Assembly (NCBI GenBank): GCA_963825635.1 | Contig: CAWGTU010000001.1 | Location: 1 to 64,000 of the forward strand | Length of the DNA: 64,000 bases | Direction of reading: 5' to 3' | Source of the DNA: JAOUEA01 sp963825635 | GTDB lineage: Bacteria > Actinomycetota > UBA4738 > HRBIN12 | Shown here: piece after piece, positions 8,183 to 16,264 of the stretch | Layout of the letters: every line of letters starts with the position of its first letter | How positions within the stretch are numbered: the stretch's first letter is position 1 | Notes under the pieces: model-generated | Seen by the model: only the letters and a program-made list of their open reading frames with translations | Databases searched by the model: none | Told to the model about the DNA's origin: nothing | Made by a program: the position numbers and the translations under genes

Positions 8183-8809
8183 ATGCCCGAACCAAAGGTC
8201 GTGGAGGTTCCCGATCGCGCCGCATGGCGCCGGTGGTTGTCGCGCCACCACCGCGAAGGATCCGCCGTCTGGCTCGTGATCCACAAGAAGGGCTCGCGTT
8301 CCGGCTCGCTCGCCTACGAGGACGCCGTGCTCGAGGCGCTCTGCTTCGGCTGGATCGACTCGAAGGCGAACTCGCTCGACGACGAGCGCTACAAGCTCTG
8401 GATGGCCCCTCGCAAGCCCCGGAGCATGTGGTCGGCCACTAACAAGCGGCGCATCGAGTCGCTGCTCGCCGCCGGGCTCATCACGGAGGCGGGACTCGCG
8501 ACGATCGACGCCGCCAAGGCCGACGGCTCGTGGAACGCCCTCGACCGCAGTGAAGCCCTCGAGGTGCCCGACGACCTGGTCGAGGCCTTCGAGCGGCACG
8601 CCGGGTCTCGCGCGAACTGGGACGGGTTCCCGCCGAGCGCGCGCAAGCAGATCCTCTGGTGGGTCTACTCGGCCAAGCGAGAGGAGACCCGGGCCACACG
8701 CGTGGAGCAGACGGCGAGCCTCGCCGCGCGGAACGAACGCGCGAACCAGCCGAAGCCGACGACGACCGATCAGCCTGCCGCGCCGCCGAAGCGCTCGTCG
8801 AAGACGTAG
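8183..8809 (+). CDS. YdeI/OmpD-associated family protein
   Basis: 208 residues. WLVIHKKGS, DAVLEALCFGWIDSKANSLD and KLWMAPRKPRSMWSATNKRRIE are the conserved blocks of the YdeI family (bacteriocin-protection/OmpD-associated). The biochemical function is not established. The C-terminal about 30 residues are a low-complexity tail. The 3' end overlaps the convergent SRPBCC gene by 40 nt. Confidence 0.8.
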   Translation: MPEPKVVEVPDRAAWRRWLSRHHREGSAVWLVIHKKGSRSGSLAYEDAVLEALCFGWIDSKANSLDDERYKLWMAPRKPRSMWSATNKRRIESLLAAGLITEAGLATIDAAKADGSWNALDRSEALEVPDDLVEAFERHAGSRANWDGFPPSARKQILWWVYSAKREETRATRVEQTASLAARNERANQPKPTTTDQPAAPPKRSSKT

Positions 8810-9228
8810 GTCCAGCCGGGGCCGTAGTTCGCGCGGTACGCCGCGCCGGCTTCCTCGCCGAGACGATCCCAGTGCCGGTGATGCAGGTCGACGCGGGTCG
8901 CGCCGTCTGCTGTCGGCGTGAACGTCACCTCGACCTCCGTGTACGGACGGTCCTCGGGGCTGGGGTTCCAGTCGAGCACGACCCTCGAGGGTGGTTCCCA
9001 CGTCGTGACGACACCCCAGTCCGCCTCGACGCCGTTCGTGAGCACCTCGTAGACCCGGCCGCCCTCGCGTTCCTCGAACACGAGGCGCTCGGTCTTCGCG
9101 CCGTCGAACTCGTCGGCCCGTCCGTGCGTGTCGAGCGGCCACCACGCGCCCATCTCGCTCGTGAACAGGCGGAACGCGTCGGCCGGTGCCCTCGACACGG
9201 TGATGCTGCGGTGGATCGGATCGATCAT
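8770..9228 (-). CDS. SRPBCC (AHSA1-like) domain protein
   Basis: 152 residues from ATG 9228; a longer upstream frame exists but the ATG overlapping the ArsR stop (ATGA) is the natural start. It opens MIDPIHRSITVSRAPADAFRLFTSEM and has the AHSA1 pattern EVEVTFTPTADGATRVDLHHRHWDRLG. Such START-like folds bind hydrophobic ligands. A regulator of the ArsR type paired with an SRPBCC protein is a common two-gene operon; the ligand is unknown. Confidence 0.85.
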   Translation of the reverse strand: MIDPIHRSITVSRAPADAFRLFTSEMGAWWPLDTHGRADEFDGAKTERLVFEEREGGRVYEVLTNGVEADWGVVTTWEPPSRVVLDWNPSPEDRPYTEVEVTFTPTADGATRVDLHHRHWDRLGEEAGAAYRANYGPGWTYVFDERFGGAAG

Positions 9229-9578
9229 CGGTCGCTCCTTCCTTCGCTGCCTCGGCTCCGGGGCCGTTCCTCGTCGTCGGCGGCCGCGGCGAAGGCGCCG
9301 AGCGCGTCGTCCCACATCGTCTCCAGCTCGGCGCGCAGCGCCTCGAGGCCCGTCGGTCGCACCGAGTAGAGCCGTCGCACGCCGTCGGGCCGATCGCTCA
9401 CCAGGGCCGCCTCCTTCAGGACCCGCAGGTGTTGGGAGACCGCGGGCCGGCTCACCGGGAGCCGAGCAGCGATCTCACCCACCGATCGCTCGCCGTCTCG
9501 GAGCAGCCGGAACACCCGCCGGCGCGTGGGGTCGCCCAACGCGTCGAAGGCCTCGTCTGCGGTCGCCGCGGATCCCAT
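9225..9578 (-). CDS. ArsR/SmtB-family regulator
   Basis: 117 residues. The winged helix-turn-helix is complete: FDALGDPTRRRVFRLLRDGE, SVGEIAARLPVSRPAVSQHLRVLK, then the wing DGVRRLYSVRPTGL. There are no Cys or His metal sites typical of SmtB, so it is likely the non-metal class that pairs with SRPBCC proteins. The operator lies directly before its start codon, so it probably represses its own operon. Confidence 0.9.
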   Translation of the reverse strand: MGSAATADEAFDALGDPTRRRVFRLLRDGERSVGEIAARLPVSRPAVSQHLRVLKEAALVSDRPDGVRRLYSVRPTGLEALRAELETMWDDALGAFAAAADDEERPRSRGSEGRSDR

Positions 9579-9606
9579 CTATCGGTAAGCTAACACTTAC
9601 CGATAG
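9579..9606 (-). promoter_or_regulatory. ArsR operator, perfect 11-bp palindrome
   Basis: CTATCGGTAAG (9579-9589) and its reverse complement (9596-9606) are separated by 6 bp. The right end touches the ArsR start codon. A minus-strand -10 candidate, TAGCTT, overlaps it, so the transcript would be leaderless and binding would block initiation. Confidence 0.8.
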
Positions 9607-9642
9607 GCACCGCAAGAGGCGACTGTGTGTCGAAGTGTCGGC

Positions 9643-10509
9643 TCAGCGGCCGACGAGCGTGGCGGGCGCGTGCCGGATCAGGCGATCGCTCACCGAGCCC
9701 AGCATCTTGGCCCTGAACCTGCCCAGCCCGCGGGCGCCCACGACGACGAGGTCGGCCTCTCGGCGCTCCGCCCCCTCGAGCAGCACGCCGGCTGCACCGC
9801 CGACCACGACCTCGGTCTCGACGTCGAACCCCGCCGTACGGAGCGGATCGGCGCCAGCCTCGACGTGGCGGTTGGCCAGCACCAATTCGTTGTCGGCGAC
9901 CTCGCGGCCGAGGACGGACTCGCCGGCCGGACCCCCTGGGGGGAGCGCGAGCGGGGCCGCCGCCGTGATCACGGTGACCACGCACCGGGCGGGGTCCGCC
10001 AAGGCCGCGAACGCCGCGATCGAGTGGTTGGCCCCCTCGGAGCCGTCCGCCCCGATCACCACGCGCACCGGCCCGTCGCGATCGGGGGGGCGGTGCACCA
10101 CCAGCACGGGACACGGCGAGCCCTGCAACACCGAGCTGCTCACGCTGCCGAGCACGACGGAGTCGAGCCAGCTCTCCTTCCCGCTGCCGACCACGACGAG
10201 ACCGAGGTCCTCGGTCGTGGCGGCGTGCACGATCTCGCTCGCCTCGTCCCCGTCCTCGACGCGGGCCTCGACGTGTTGGAATCCGGCGTCCCGGAGCGCC
10301 TCGGCGGCCCGGTCCGCGGCCCGGACGGCGGCAGCGTGCCCCTCCTCGGTGGAGAAGTGGCCGGACAGCTGGGCTTGGCGCATCGCGGACTCGAAGCCGT
10401 TCACCGACATCACCACGACGTGGGTGCGTGCGGGATCGGCGAGCCGCGCCAGCATCTCACCGGCACGTTCGGACGGAGCCGCCCCGTCGGTGGCGAACAA
10501 GACCTTCAT
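9643..10509 (-). CDS. Two-domain universal stress protein
   Basis: 288 residues with two UspA domains in tandem. Domain 1 (1-145) holds VVVGSGKESWLDSVVLGSVSSS and domain 2 (150-288) VVVGARGLGRFRAKMLGSVSDRL, both close to the ATP-binding G-x2-G-x9-G-S motif. Tandem USPs bind ATP and help survival under energy or oxygen stress in actinobacteria. The start overlaps the terC stop (ATGA), so it is expressed with terC. Confidence 0.9.
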   Translation of the reverse strand: MKVLFATDGAAPSERAGEMLARLADPARTHVVVMSVNGFESAMRQAQLSGHFSTEEGHAAAVRAADRAAEALRDAGFQHVEARVEDGDEASEIVHAATTEDLGLVVVGSGKESWLDSVVLGSVSSSVLQGSPCPVLVVHRPPDRDGPVRVVIGADGSEGANHSIAAFAALADPARCVVTVITAAAPLALPPGGPAGESVLGREVADNELVLANRHVEAGADPLRTAGFDVETEVVVGGAAGVLLEGAERREADLVVVGARGLGRFRAKMLGSVSDRLIRHAPATLVGR

Positions 10510-11534
10510 CGTCGATCCCCTCGGTCCTCGCTCGACCCCGGCACCTCGACGGGTTCAGCATCAGCGACGTCGCTCGTGCCACCGAGCGCCTCGGGATGCG
10601 CCTCCACGAGGACATCGGTCTCTGCGTCCTTCGTCGACCGCAGCGACGCGACGATCGAGACCGTGATCGCGACCGCGATGAACGTGAGCGAGGCCCAGAT
10701 CGGGATCTTGTAGACGGTGCTCACGAGCATCTTGAAGCCGACGTAGACGAGCACGATCGCCAGCCCGATCTTCAGGTACACGAACCTGTGGATCATGCCC
10801 GCGAGCATGAAGTACAGGGCCCGCAACCCCAGGATCGCGAACGCGTTCGAGGTGAACACGATGAACGGGTCATCGGTCACCGCGAAGATCGCGGGGATCG
10901 AGTCGACCGCGAAGAGGATGTCGCTCGTCTCGATCAGCACCAGCACCGCCAGCAGAGGGGTGGCGACGCGCCGGCCGGCATCCATGACGGTGAAGTGCTG
11001 CCCGTTGTACTCCGACGTCATCGGGACGACGCGTCGGAAGAGCTTCAGTGCCGGGTTCCGCTCGGGGTGCACCTCGCCGCCGCGATGCAACGCCATGCGG
11101 ATGCCGGTCAGCACCAGGAACGCTCCGAAGACGTAGATCGTGAAGTGGAACTGCTCGAGCAACGCCGCGCCGCCGGCGATGAAGATCGCCCTGAAGACGA
11201 GAGCCCCGAGGATTCCCCAGAACAGCACGCGGTGCTGGTAGATCGCCGGGACGCCGAAGTACGTGAAGATCAGCGCGAAGACGAAGATGTTGTCGACCGA
11301 GAGGCTCTTCTCGATCAGGTAGCCCGCGAAGTACTCGCCGCCCGCCTGCGGTCCGAGCCAGAAGTAGACGAGCACACCGAACGCGAGCCCGAGCGAGATC
11401 CAGAAGATGCTGAACCTGGTCGCTTCCTTGAACGTGTCCTCGTGCGCTTCCTTGTGGAAGACGAACAGGTCCAGCGCGAGCAGCGCGAGGATGAGGGCGA
11501 GGAACCCGATCCATGCCCAGATGCCGACGTCCAC
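10506..11534 (-). CDS. TerC-family membrane protein, likely Mn2+ exporter
   Basis: 342 residues from GTG 11534, which has a good ribosome binding site (AAGAGGAG on the coding strand); a longer frame to 11639 exists but would run into the leader RNA. About nine membrane helices. The conserved acidic motifs are LIEKSLSVDNIFVFALIF and LIETSDILFAVDSIPAIFAVT, both TerC/Alx signatures for metal passage. The gene follows a putative Mn2+ riboswitch and leads an operon with the universal stress protein. Confidence 0.9.
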   Translation of the reverse strand: MDVGIWAWIGFLALILALLALDLFVFHKEAHEDTFKEATRFSIFWISLGLAFGVLVYFWLGPQAGGEYFAGYLIEKSLSVDNIFVFALIFTYFGVPAIYQHRVLFWGILGALVFRAIFIAGGAALLEQFHFTIYVFGAFLVLTGIRMALHRGGEVHPERNPALKLFRRVVPMTSEYNGQHFTVMDAGRRVATPLLAVLVLIETSDILFAVDSIPAIFAVTDDPFIVFTSNAFAILGLRALYFMLAGMIHRFVYLKIGLAIVLVYVGFKMLVSTVYKIPIWASLTFIAVAITVSIVASLRSTKDAETDVLVEAHPEALGGTSDVADAEPVEVPGSSEDRGDRR

Positions 11535-11624
11535 GCTACGAACTCCTCTTCGATCGCCGCCGTCGCGTCGCGCGACGGCGTCCGTCTGACCGAAGGTCTC
11601 TCCGGCCGCCGGACGCGTGGCTCC

Positions 11625-11695
11625 GACGACCGACGCCACCGGGCCGTGAGGCCGAGCTGACGGCGACGTCTGGGGGATACTCCCCCTCGGTTGTC
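11625..11695 (-). ncRNA. Probable yybP-ykoY (Mn2+) riboswitch of terC
   Basis: On the minus strand a closing stem pairs GACAACCGA (11695-11687) with TCGGTCGTC (11633-11625), 8 of 9 pairs. Inside lie GGGGGAGTA, an element resembling the conserved GGGGAGUA of this family, then a CGTCGCCGTCAGC segment and a GGCC-loop-GGCC hairpin. This order matches what I recall of actinobacterial yybP-ykoY aptamers, which sense Mn2+ and are commonly found before terC/mntP genes. It ends about 90 nt before the terC start. Confidence 0.7.
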
Positions 11696-11773
11696 ACACG
11701 AAGGTAACGCATCGACCTCGCGGATGTCCCGGTTCCAACCTCTGCGTCAGGAAGTCCGAAACCTGCCAGCGCG

Positions 11774-13255
11774 ATGTCGTCGTCGCGCGCTATACCCGTG
11801 CACGTGGACGGATTCGAGGTCACGTACAGGGCGGTCGAGGCCCGCGAACGGCGACTCGACGGCCGCATCTTCATCGGCGTCACGTCGACCGGCATCTACT
11901 GTCGCCCCGTCTGTCCTGTGCCGATGCCCAAGCGCGAGCACGTCCGGTTCTTCGCGGCGGCCGCGGCCGCCGAAGGTGCCGGGTTCCGTGCGTGCCGCCG
12001 GTGCCGACCCGAGACGAGCCCCGACTCCCCCGATTGGGACGTGCGCGCCGATCTGGTCGGACGCGGCCTGCGCCTGATCGCCGAGGGTGTGGTCGATCGC
12101 GACGGGATCGACGGGCTCGCCGGTCGCTTGTCGGTCGGACGTCGCCACCTGCACCGTGCGTTCGTGCATGAGCTCGGCACGGGACCGCTCGCGGTCGCCC
12201 GATCGCGGCGGGCGGCACTGGCGAAACAGTTGCTCGAGCAGACCGATCTGCCGAGCACCGATGTAGCCTTCGCGTCGGGGTTCTCCTCGGTGCGCTCGTA
12301 TCACGACACCCTGCGGCGGGTGTACGGCCGGACCCCGACCGAGATCCGCACCCGGCGGGATCCCGACGATGCTCGCGTCGACGCTCCGCGACTGCGGCTC
12401 GCCTACCGGCCGCCGTTGGCCGCCGACCGGTTGCTCGACTTCCTCGAAGCGCGTGCGATCCCGGGGGTCGAGGCCGTCGCGAGCGGTCGGTACTCGCGAG
12501 CCGTGCGCTCACCGGCCGGACACCCGGTCGTCATCGAGGCGGAGCCTGACCCGGTCGAACCGATCGTGACGTTGCGCGTCATCGGGGTGGGCGACGACGT
12601 GCCGCAACTGGCGGCCGTCGTGCAGTCGGTGCGACGCCTCTTCGATCTCGACGCAGATCCCGATGCGATCGACGAGGCGCTCTGCGGCGACCCGGCGCTG
12701 CGCCGGCTCGTGCGCGCCGCGCCGGGCACGAGACTGCCGGGCACGACCGACGGATTCGAGCTCGCTGTCCGCGCGATCGTCGGTCAGCAGGTCTCCGTGG
12801 CAGGCGCCCGCACGACCCTCGGCCGCATCGCCGAGCGGTTCGGTGAGCCGCTCCCGTCGAGGGCGGGGAAGATCGTGCGTCTGTTCCCGACGGCCGAGCG
12901 CCTCGCCGCCGCACGCAAAGAGGCGTTCGGCATGCCGGCAGCGCGAGCCGAAGCGATCGTGGCGGTCGCTCGAGCCGTGGCCACCGGGGCGCTGGATCTC
13001 TCGGGCAGTGCGGAGCTCGGACCCACGCTCGAGACACTGCGGTCGATCCGCGGGGTGGGAGCGTGGACCGCTTCGTACGTGGCGATGCGGGCGTTGCGCG
13101 ACCCCGACGCGTTCCCGGCCGGCGACCTCGGGGTGCGACACGGGTTCGCTGCGCTCGATCTCGCCGACGACCTCGGGTCGGTGCGGGAGCGGGCCGAGCG
13201 CTGGCGGCCGTGGCGGGGATACGCGGCGATGCACCTCTGGCAGCGAGCGAGCTGA
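11774..13255 (+). CDS. Ada N-domain/AraC/AlkA fusion DNA repair protein
   Basis: 493 residues with three parts. Residues about 5-80 are the Ada methyl-phosphotriester domain with the zinc cysteines (YCRPVC and FRACRRC); about 85-190 an AraC-type double helix-turn-helix (FASGFSSVRSYHDTLRRVYGRTP); about 200-490 an AlkA glycosylase with helix-hairpin-helix RSIRGVGAWTASYVAM and the catalytic Asp in PAGDLGVRHG. It should remove alkylated bases and activate alkylation-response genes. There is no O6-methyltransferase domain. This fusion is common in actinobacteria. Confidence 0.92.
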   Translation: MSSSRAIPVHVDGFEVTYRAVEARERRLDGRIFIGVTSTGIYCRPVCPVPMPKREHVRFFAAAAAAEGAGFRACRRCRPETSPDSPDWDVRADLVGRGLRLIAEGVVDRDGIDGLAGRLSVGRRHLHRAFVHELGTGPLAVARSRRAALAKQLLEQTDLPSTDVAFASGFSSVRSYHDTLRRVYGRTPTEIRTRRDPDDARVDAPRLRLAYRPPLAADRLLDFLEARAIPGVEAVASGRYSRAVRSPAGHPVVIEAEPDPVEPIVTLRVIGVGDDVPQLAAVVQSVRRLFDLDADPDAIDEALCGDPALRRLVRAAPGTRLPGTTDGFELAVRAIVGQQVSVAGARTTLGRIAERFGEPLPSRAGKIVRLFPTAERLAAARKEAFGMPAARAEAIVAVARAVATGALDLSGSAELGPTLETLRSIRGVGAWTASYVAMRALRDPDAFPAGDLGVRHGFAALDLADDLGSVRERAERWRPWRGYAAMHLWQRAS

Positions 13256-13260
13256 ACTCC

Positions 13261-14511
13261 GTGGGTCACTACGGGCGTCTGCTGCGCAACCGTCCGTTCG
13301 CCGTGCTGTGGACCGGGTCAACCCTCTCGGCGATGGGCGACTCGATGACGTGGGTCGCGCTCGTCTGGATCGCGTTCGAGAGAGGTGGTGCCGGGCTCGT
13401 CTCGGCGCTCGTCGTCGTCTCCACCGCTCCGGTCATCGCCGGCGGGTTCGCGATGGGTTTGCTGCTCGATCGTGCCGACAGGCTCAGCGTGCTGGTACGC
13501 GTGAACCTCGTGCTCGGTCTCGCGGTTGCCGCCGTGCCGGCCTGGTTCGCGCTCGAAGGTCCGCCCCCGACGTGGTTGCTGTTCGTGGTCGCGGTGTCGT
13601 ACGGCTTCCTGAAGATGGGGAACTGGGCGGGCATCCCGTCGTTGATCCCGGCGCTCGTCGGCGAGGAGGACCTGAACACCGCCAACGCGATGGAGGCGGC
13701 CAGCTTCGGTATCGCCGACGTCGGGGGCCCGGCGATCGCGGGGGCGCTGATCGCGCTCACCGGCGCCTACGAGGTGCTGGCGATCGACGCCGCGTCCTAC
13801 CTCGCCTTCCTCGCGTGCCTCGTGGTGCTGCGTGGTCGTCTCCCGGCGTTCGTCCCGCGATCGTCCCACGAGGCGAAGCCGTCGTTGCGCCCGGCGTTCC
13901 GGTTCATGTGGCGAACACCGGCCGTGCGGGCGACCACCCTGATGTTCATGGCCTTCAACCTCGGCGAGGGCATGCTGCTCGTGCTGATGCCGACGTTCTC
14001 CCGCGAGGTGATCGGCGGGAACGCCGCCACCTTCGGCGCGCTGTTGAGCGTGTTCTCGCTCTCGGCGCTCGTGGGGTCGATCACGATCGGCGCCATCACC
14101 TGGCGCTGGCCACTCGGCCGCTCGATCGCGGTCGTCCAGACGCTGGCCGGCCTCGCGTTCATGGGTCTCGCGGCCGCGACGTCGTTCCCCGCGGCGGCGG
14201 CGACGCTCGCGCTGGCCGGCCTGCTCGCGTCCCCGCTGACGATCTGGGCGCAGACGATCCGGATGAGGCTCACCCCCGAGGAGATGCGGGGACGGGTCTT
14301 CGGTGTGCTGCGGACTCTGATGCAATCGACCCCGCCGATCGGCGGCGCGCTCGCTGGTGTGCTGCTCGGTGGTCCGACGGTCGCCGTGACGGTGCTCGTG
14401 ATGAGCGGCGTGATGGCCGTGCCGGGGCTCGTGGGCCTCGCGACTCCGGGGCTCAGGCATGACCGAGGACCTCGCGTCGCCGAGGACGATCTCCCCGTCC
14501 CGTCGGGATAG
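13261..14511 (+). CDS. MFS transporter
   Basis: 416 residues from GTG 13261, 5 nt after the AlkA stop. Twelve membrane helices, opening RNRPFAVLWTGSTLSAMGDS, the start of the MFS_3/enterobactin-exporter-like group; LLLDRADRLSVLVRVN matches the loop 2-3 motif. The substrate is unknown. Tight spacing suggests co-transcription with the repair gene, but a functional link is not evident. Confidence 0.85.
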   Translation: MGHYGRLLRNRPFAVLWTGSTLSAMGDSMTWVALVWIAFERGGAGLVSALVVVSTAPVIAGGFAMGLLLDRADRLSVLVRVNLVLGLAVAAVPAWFALEGPPPTWLLFVVAVSYGFLKMGNWAGIPSLIPALVGEEDLNTANAMEAASFGIADVGGPAIAGALIALTGAYEVLAIDAASYLAFLACLVVLRGRLPAFVPRSSHEAKPSLRPAFRFMWRTPAVRATTLMFMAFNLGEGMLLVLMPTFSREVIGGNAATFGALLSVFSLSALVGSITIGAITWRWPLGRSIAVVQTLAGLAFMGLAAATSFPAAAATLALAGLLASPLTIWAQTIRMRLTPEEMRGRVFGVLRTLMQSTPPIGGALAGVLLGGPTVAVTVLVMSGVMAVPGLVGLATPGLRHDRGPRVAEDDLPVPSG

Positions 14512-14514
14512 GGT
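14509..14514 (+). promoter_or_regulatory. -10 box of the amine oxidase gene
   Basis: TAGGGT lies 6 nt before ATG 14521, overlapping the stop codon of the MFS gene. This fits a leaderless transcript. Confidence 0.4.
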
Positions 14515-14520
14515 CATGCC

Positions 14521-16203
14521 ATGCCCGGGGGACGCCGAAGCCCGATCGATCGAGCGCTCCGCGAGTACGCGCGGGTGCGTCGCCACGTGGGTCCGGGACG
14601 GGCGATCTCACTCGACGAGGCCGTGCACGTGTCGCAGCGATTGTCGCGGCGCGACATCCTGCGGATCGGAGGCATCGCGGGCGCCGGGGCGGTGCTGGCC
14701 GCCTGCGATCGGGACACCTCGCCGCAGCCCGACACGTCGCCGCGGCCCTCGAACCCGAGTGCAGGCGGGCGCGATCTCCCCAGCGTCGCGATCATCGGAG
14801 CAGGGCTCGCGGGGATGACGGCCGCCTACCGCCTGCATCAGGCGGGCATCAGACCGATGGTCTTCGAGGCCCGCGACCGCGTGGGCGGTCGCTGCTGGAG
14901 CGCGCGCGACTGGGCCGGCGGGCAGGTGGGCGAGCACGGCGGCGAGTTCGTCGACACGCGCCATGTGCACATGCGCGTGCTCGTCGAGGAGCTCGGGCTC
15001 GAGCTGGACGATCTCTGGTCGGCATGGGTGCCGGGCTCCACGTGGCTCACCTACGTCGACGGCGAGATCGTGCGCGCCCGCGACGAGTTTCAGCTGATGG
15101 CGCCCGCGATCGACGAGATCGTCGAGCTCGCTGCCACCGGCCCCCTCGAGGCGGGAGCGACACCGTCGGAGATCGCGGCGTTCGACGAGATGACGGCGGC
15201 CGAGTGGTACGTGGGCGATGTCGGGGACCCGTCGACGGGGCTCTATCGCCTGTGGACCCAGCGCCTCGCGGCGTGGTACGGACTCGACCCCGGGCAGCTC
15301 GGCGCCGGCAACCTGATCGACTTCTACGCGATCGAGTACCCGGGAGGCGACGAGCGCTACACCGTGCGAGGCGGGAACGACCAGGTGCCCACGAGGATCC
15401 TCGAGGAGCTCCCGGAGGGCAGCGTGACGCTCGGTGCCTCGCTCGAGTCGGTGCGGGCGCGCGGCGACACCGTCGAGCTGCGGTTCGAGGGCATGGCGGC
15501 CCCCGTCGTCGCCGACCGCGCGATCCTGGCGGTGCCGTTCACGACCCTGCGACACGTCGACCTCGACGACGCGGGGTTCTCCGTGCCGATGCTGACCGCG
15601 ATCGACGAGCTCGGCATGGGAACGAACGCGAAGGTGCTGCTCCAGTTCGACCGGCCCTTCTACACGGGCTTCGACGACTGGAGCGGGGGCATGAACCGCG
15701 GCGACGAGCCGATCCTCGGCACGTGGGAGAGCGGCGCCACCGACGGGGCCAACGGGCTCGGGCTGCTCACCGTCTACTCCGGGGGACACGTCGGGGCGAG
15801 CTACGCCGCCGCGCAGCCGCACGCTCCCGCCGCTCAGGTTGTGATCGACGAGACCCTCGAGGCCGTCGACCAGGTGGTCCCCGGCGTGGCCGCCGCGTTC
15901 AACGGGCGGGCATGGCTCGACTCCTGGGTGCAGGACCCATGGGTGGGCGGGTCCTACGCCGCGTTCCTCCCGGGGCAGCTCTCGCGGTTCTGGGGCGCGA
16001 TGGGCGAGCCCCAGGGCGCCGTGCACATCGCGGGGGAGCAGACGTCGACGCACAGCCAAGGGTTCCTCAACGGCGGCGTCGAGAGCGGGAGCCGAGCGGC
16101 CACCGAGGTGCTCGAGGCGCTCGGTATCGCGCTGCCGGCGGGCATCGTGCGGTCGAACCGCCTCGCGCGTCGGTTCCGACCCGTCGTCCCTTCGAAGGAC
16201 TGA
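14521..16203 (+). CDS. Tat-exported flavin amine oxidase (lipoprotein)
   Basis: 560 residues. A long N-terminal region carries a twin-arginine motif (SRRDILRIGG, residues 42-51) followed by a lipobox with C62 (VLAAC). FAD binding is shown by VAIIGAGLAGMTAAYRL and the RVGGRCWS motif; the C-terminal GEQTSTHSQGFLNGGVESG is the flavin-proximal motif of monoamine oxidases. It should oxidise an amine outside the cytoplasm, folded with FAD before export. Which amine is unknown. Confidence 0.9.
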   Translation: MPGGRRSPIDRALREYARVRRHVGPGRAISLDEAVHVSQRLSRRDILRIGGIAGAGAVLAACDRDTSPQPDTSPRPSNPSAGGRDLPSVAIIGAGLAGMTAAYRLHQAGIRPMVFEARDRVGGRCWSARDWAGGQVGEHGGEFVDTRHVHMRVLVEELGLELDDLWSAWVPGSTWLTYVDGEIVRARDEFQLMAPAIDEIVELAATGPLEAGATPSEIAAFDEMTAAEWYVGDVGDPSTGLYRLWTQRLAAWYGLDPGQLGAGNLIDFYAIEYPGGDERYTVRGGNDQVPTRILEELPEGSVTLGASLESVRARGDTVELRFEGMAAPVVADRAILAVPFTTLRHVDLDDAGFSVPMLTAIDELGMGTNAKVLLQFDRPFYTGFDDWSGGMNRGDEPILGTWESGATDGANGLGLLTVYSGGHVGASYAAAQPHAPAAQVVIDETLEAVDQVVPGVAAAFNGRAWLDSWVQDPWVGGSYAAFLPGQLSRFWGAMGEPQGAVHIAGEQTSTHSQGFLNGGVESGSRAATEVLEALGIALPAGIVRSNRLARRFRPVVPSKD

Positions 16204-16211
16204 GCGCGGGT

Positions 16212-16231
16212 CCCGGGACGGAAGTCCCGGC
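16212..16231 (+). promoter_or_regulatory. Dos-like box A, upstream of sensor kinase
   Basis: GGGAC (16215-16219), 4-nt spacer, GTCCC (16224-16228). It matches the core of the mycobacterial DosR/DevR box (GGGACTWWAGTCCC). The box centre is 43.5 bp before GTG 16265, and TAGCAT (16253-16258) sits 6 nt before that GTG, so the box would lie near -43 of a leaderless promoter. Confidence 0.7.
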
Positions 16232-16264
16232 TGAACGTGGCGGGGGGCGGCGTAGCATCCGGGC

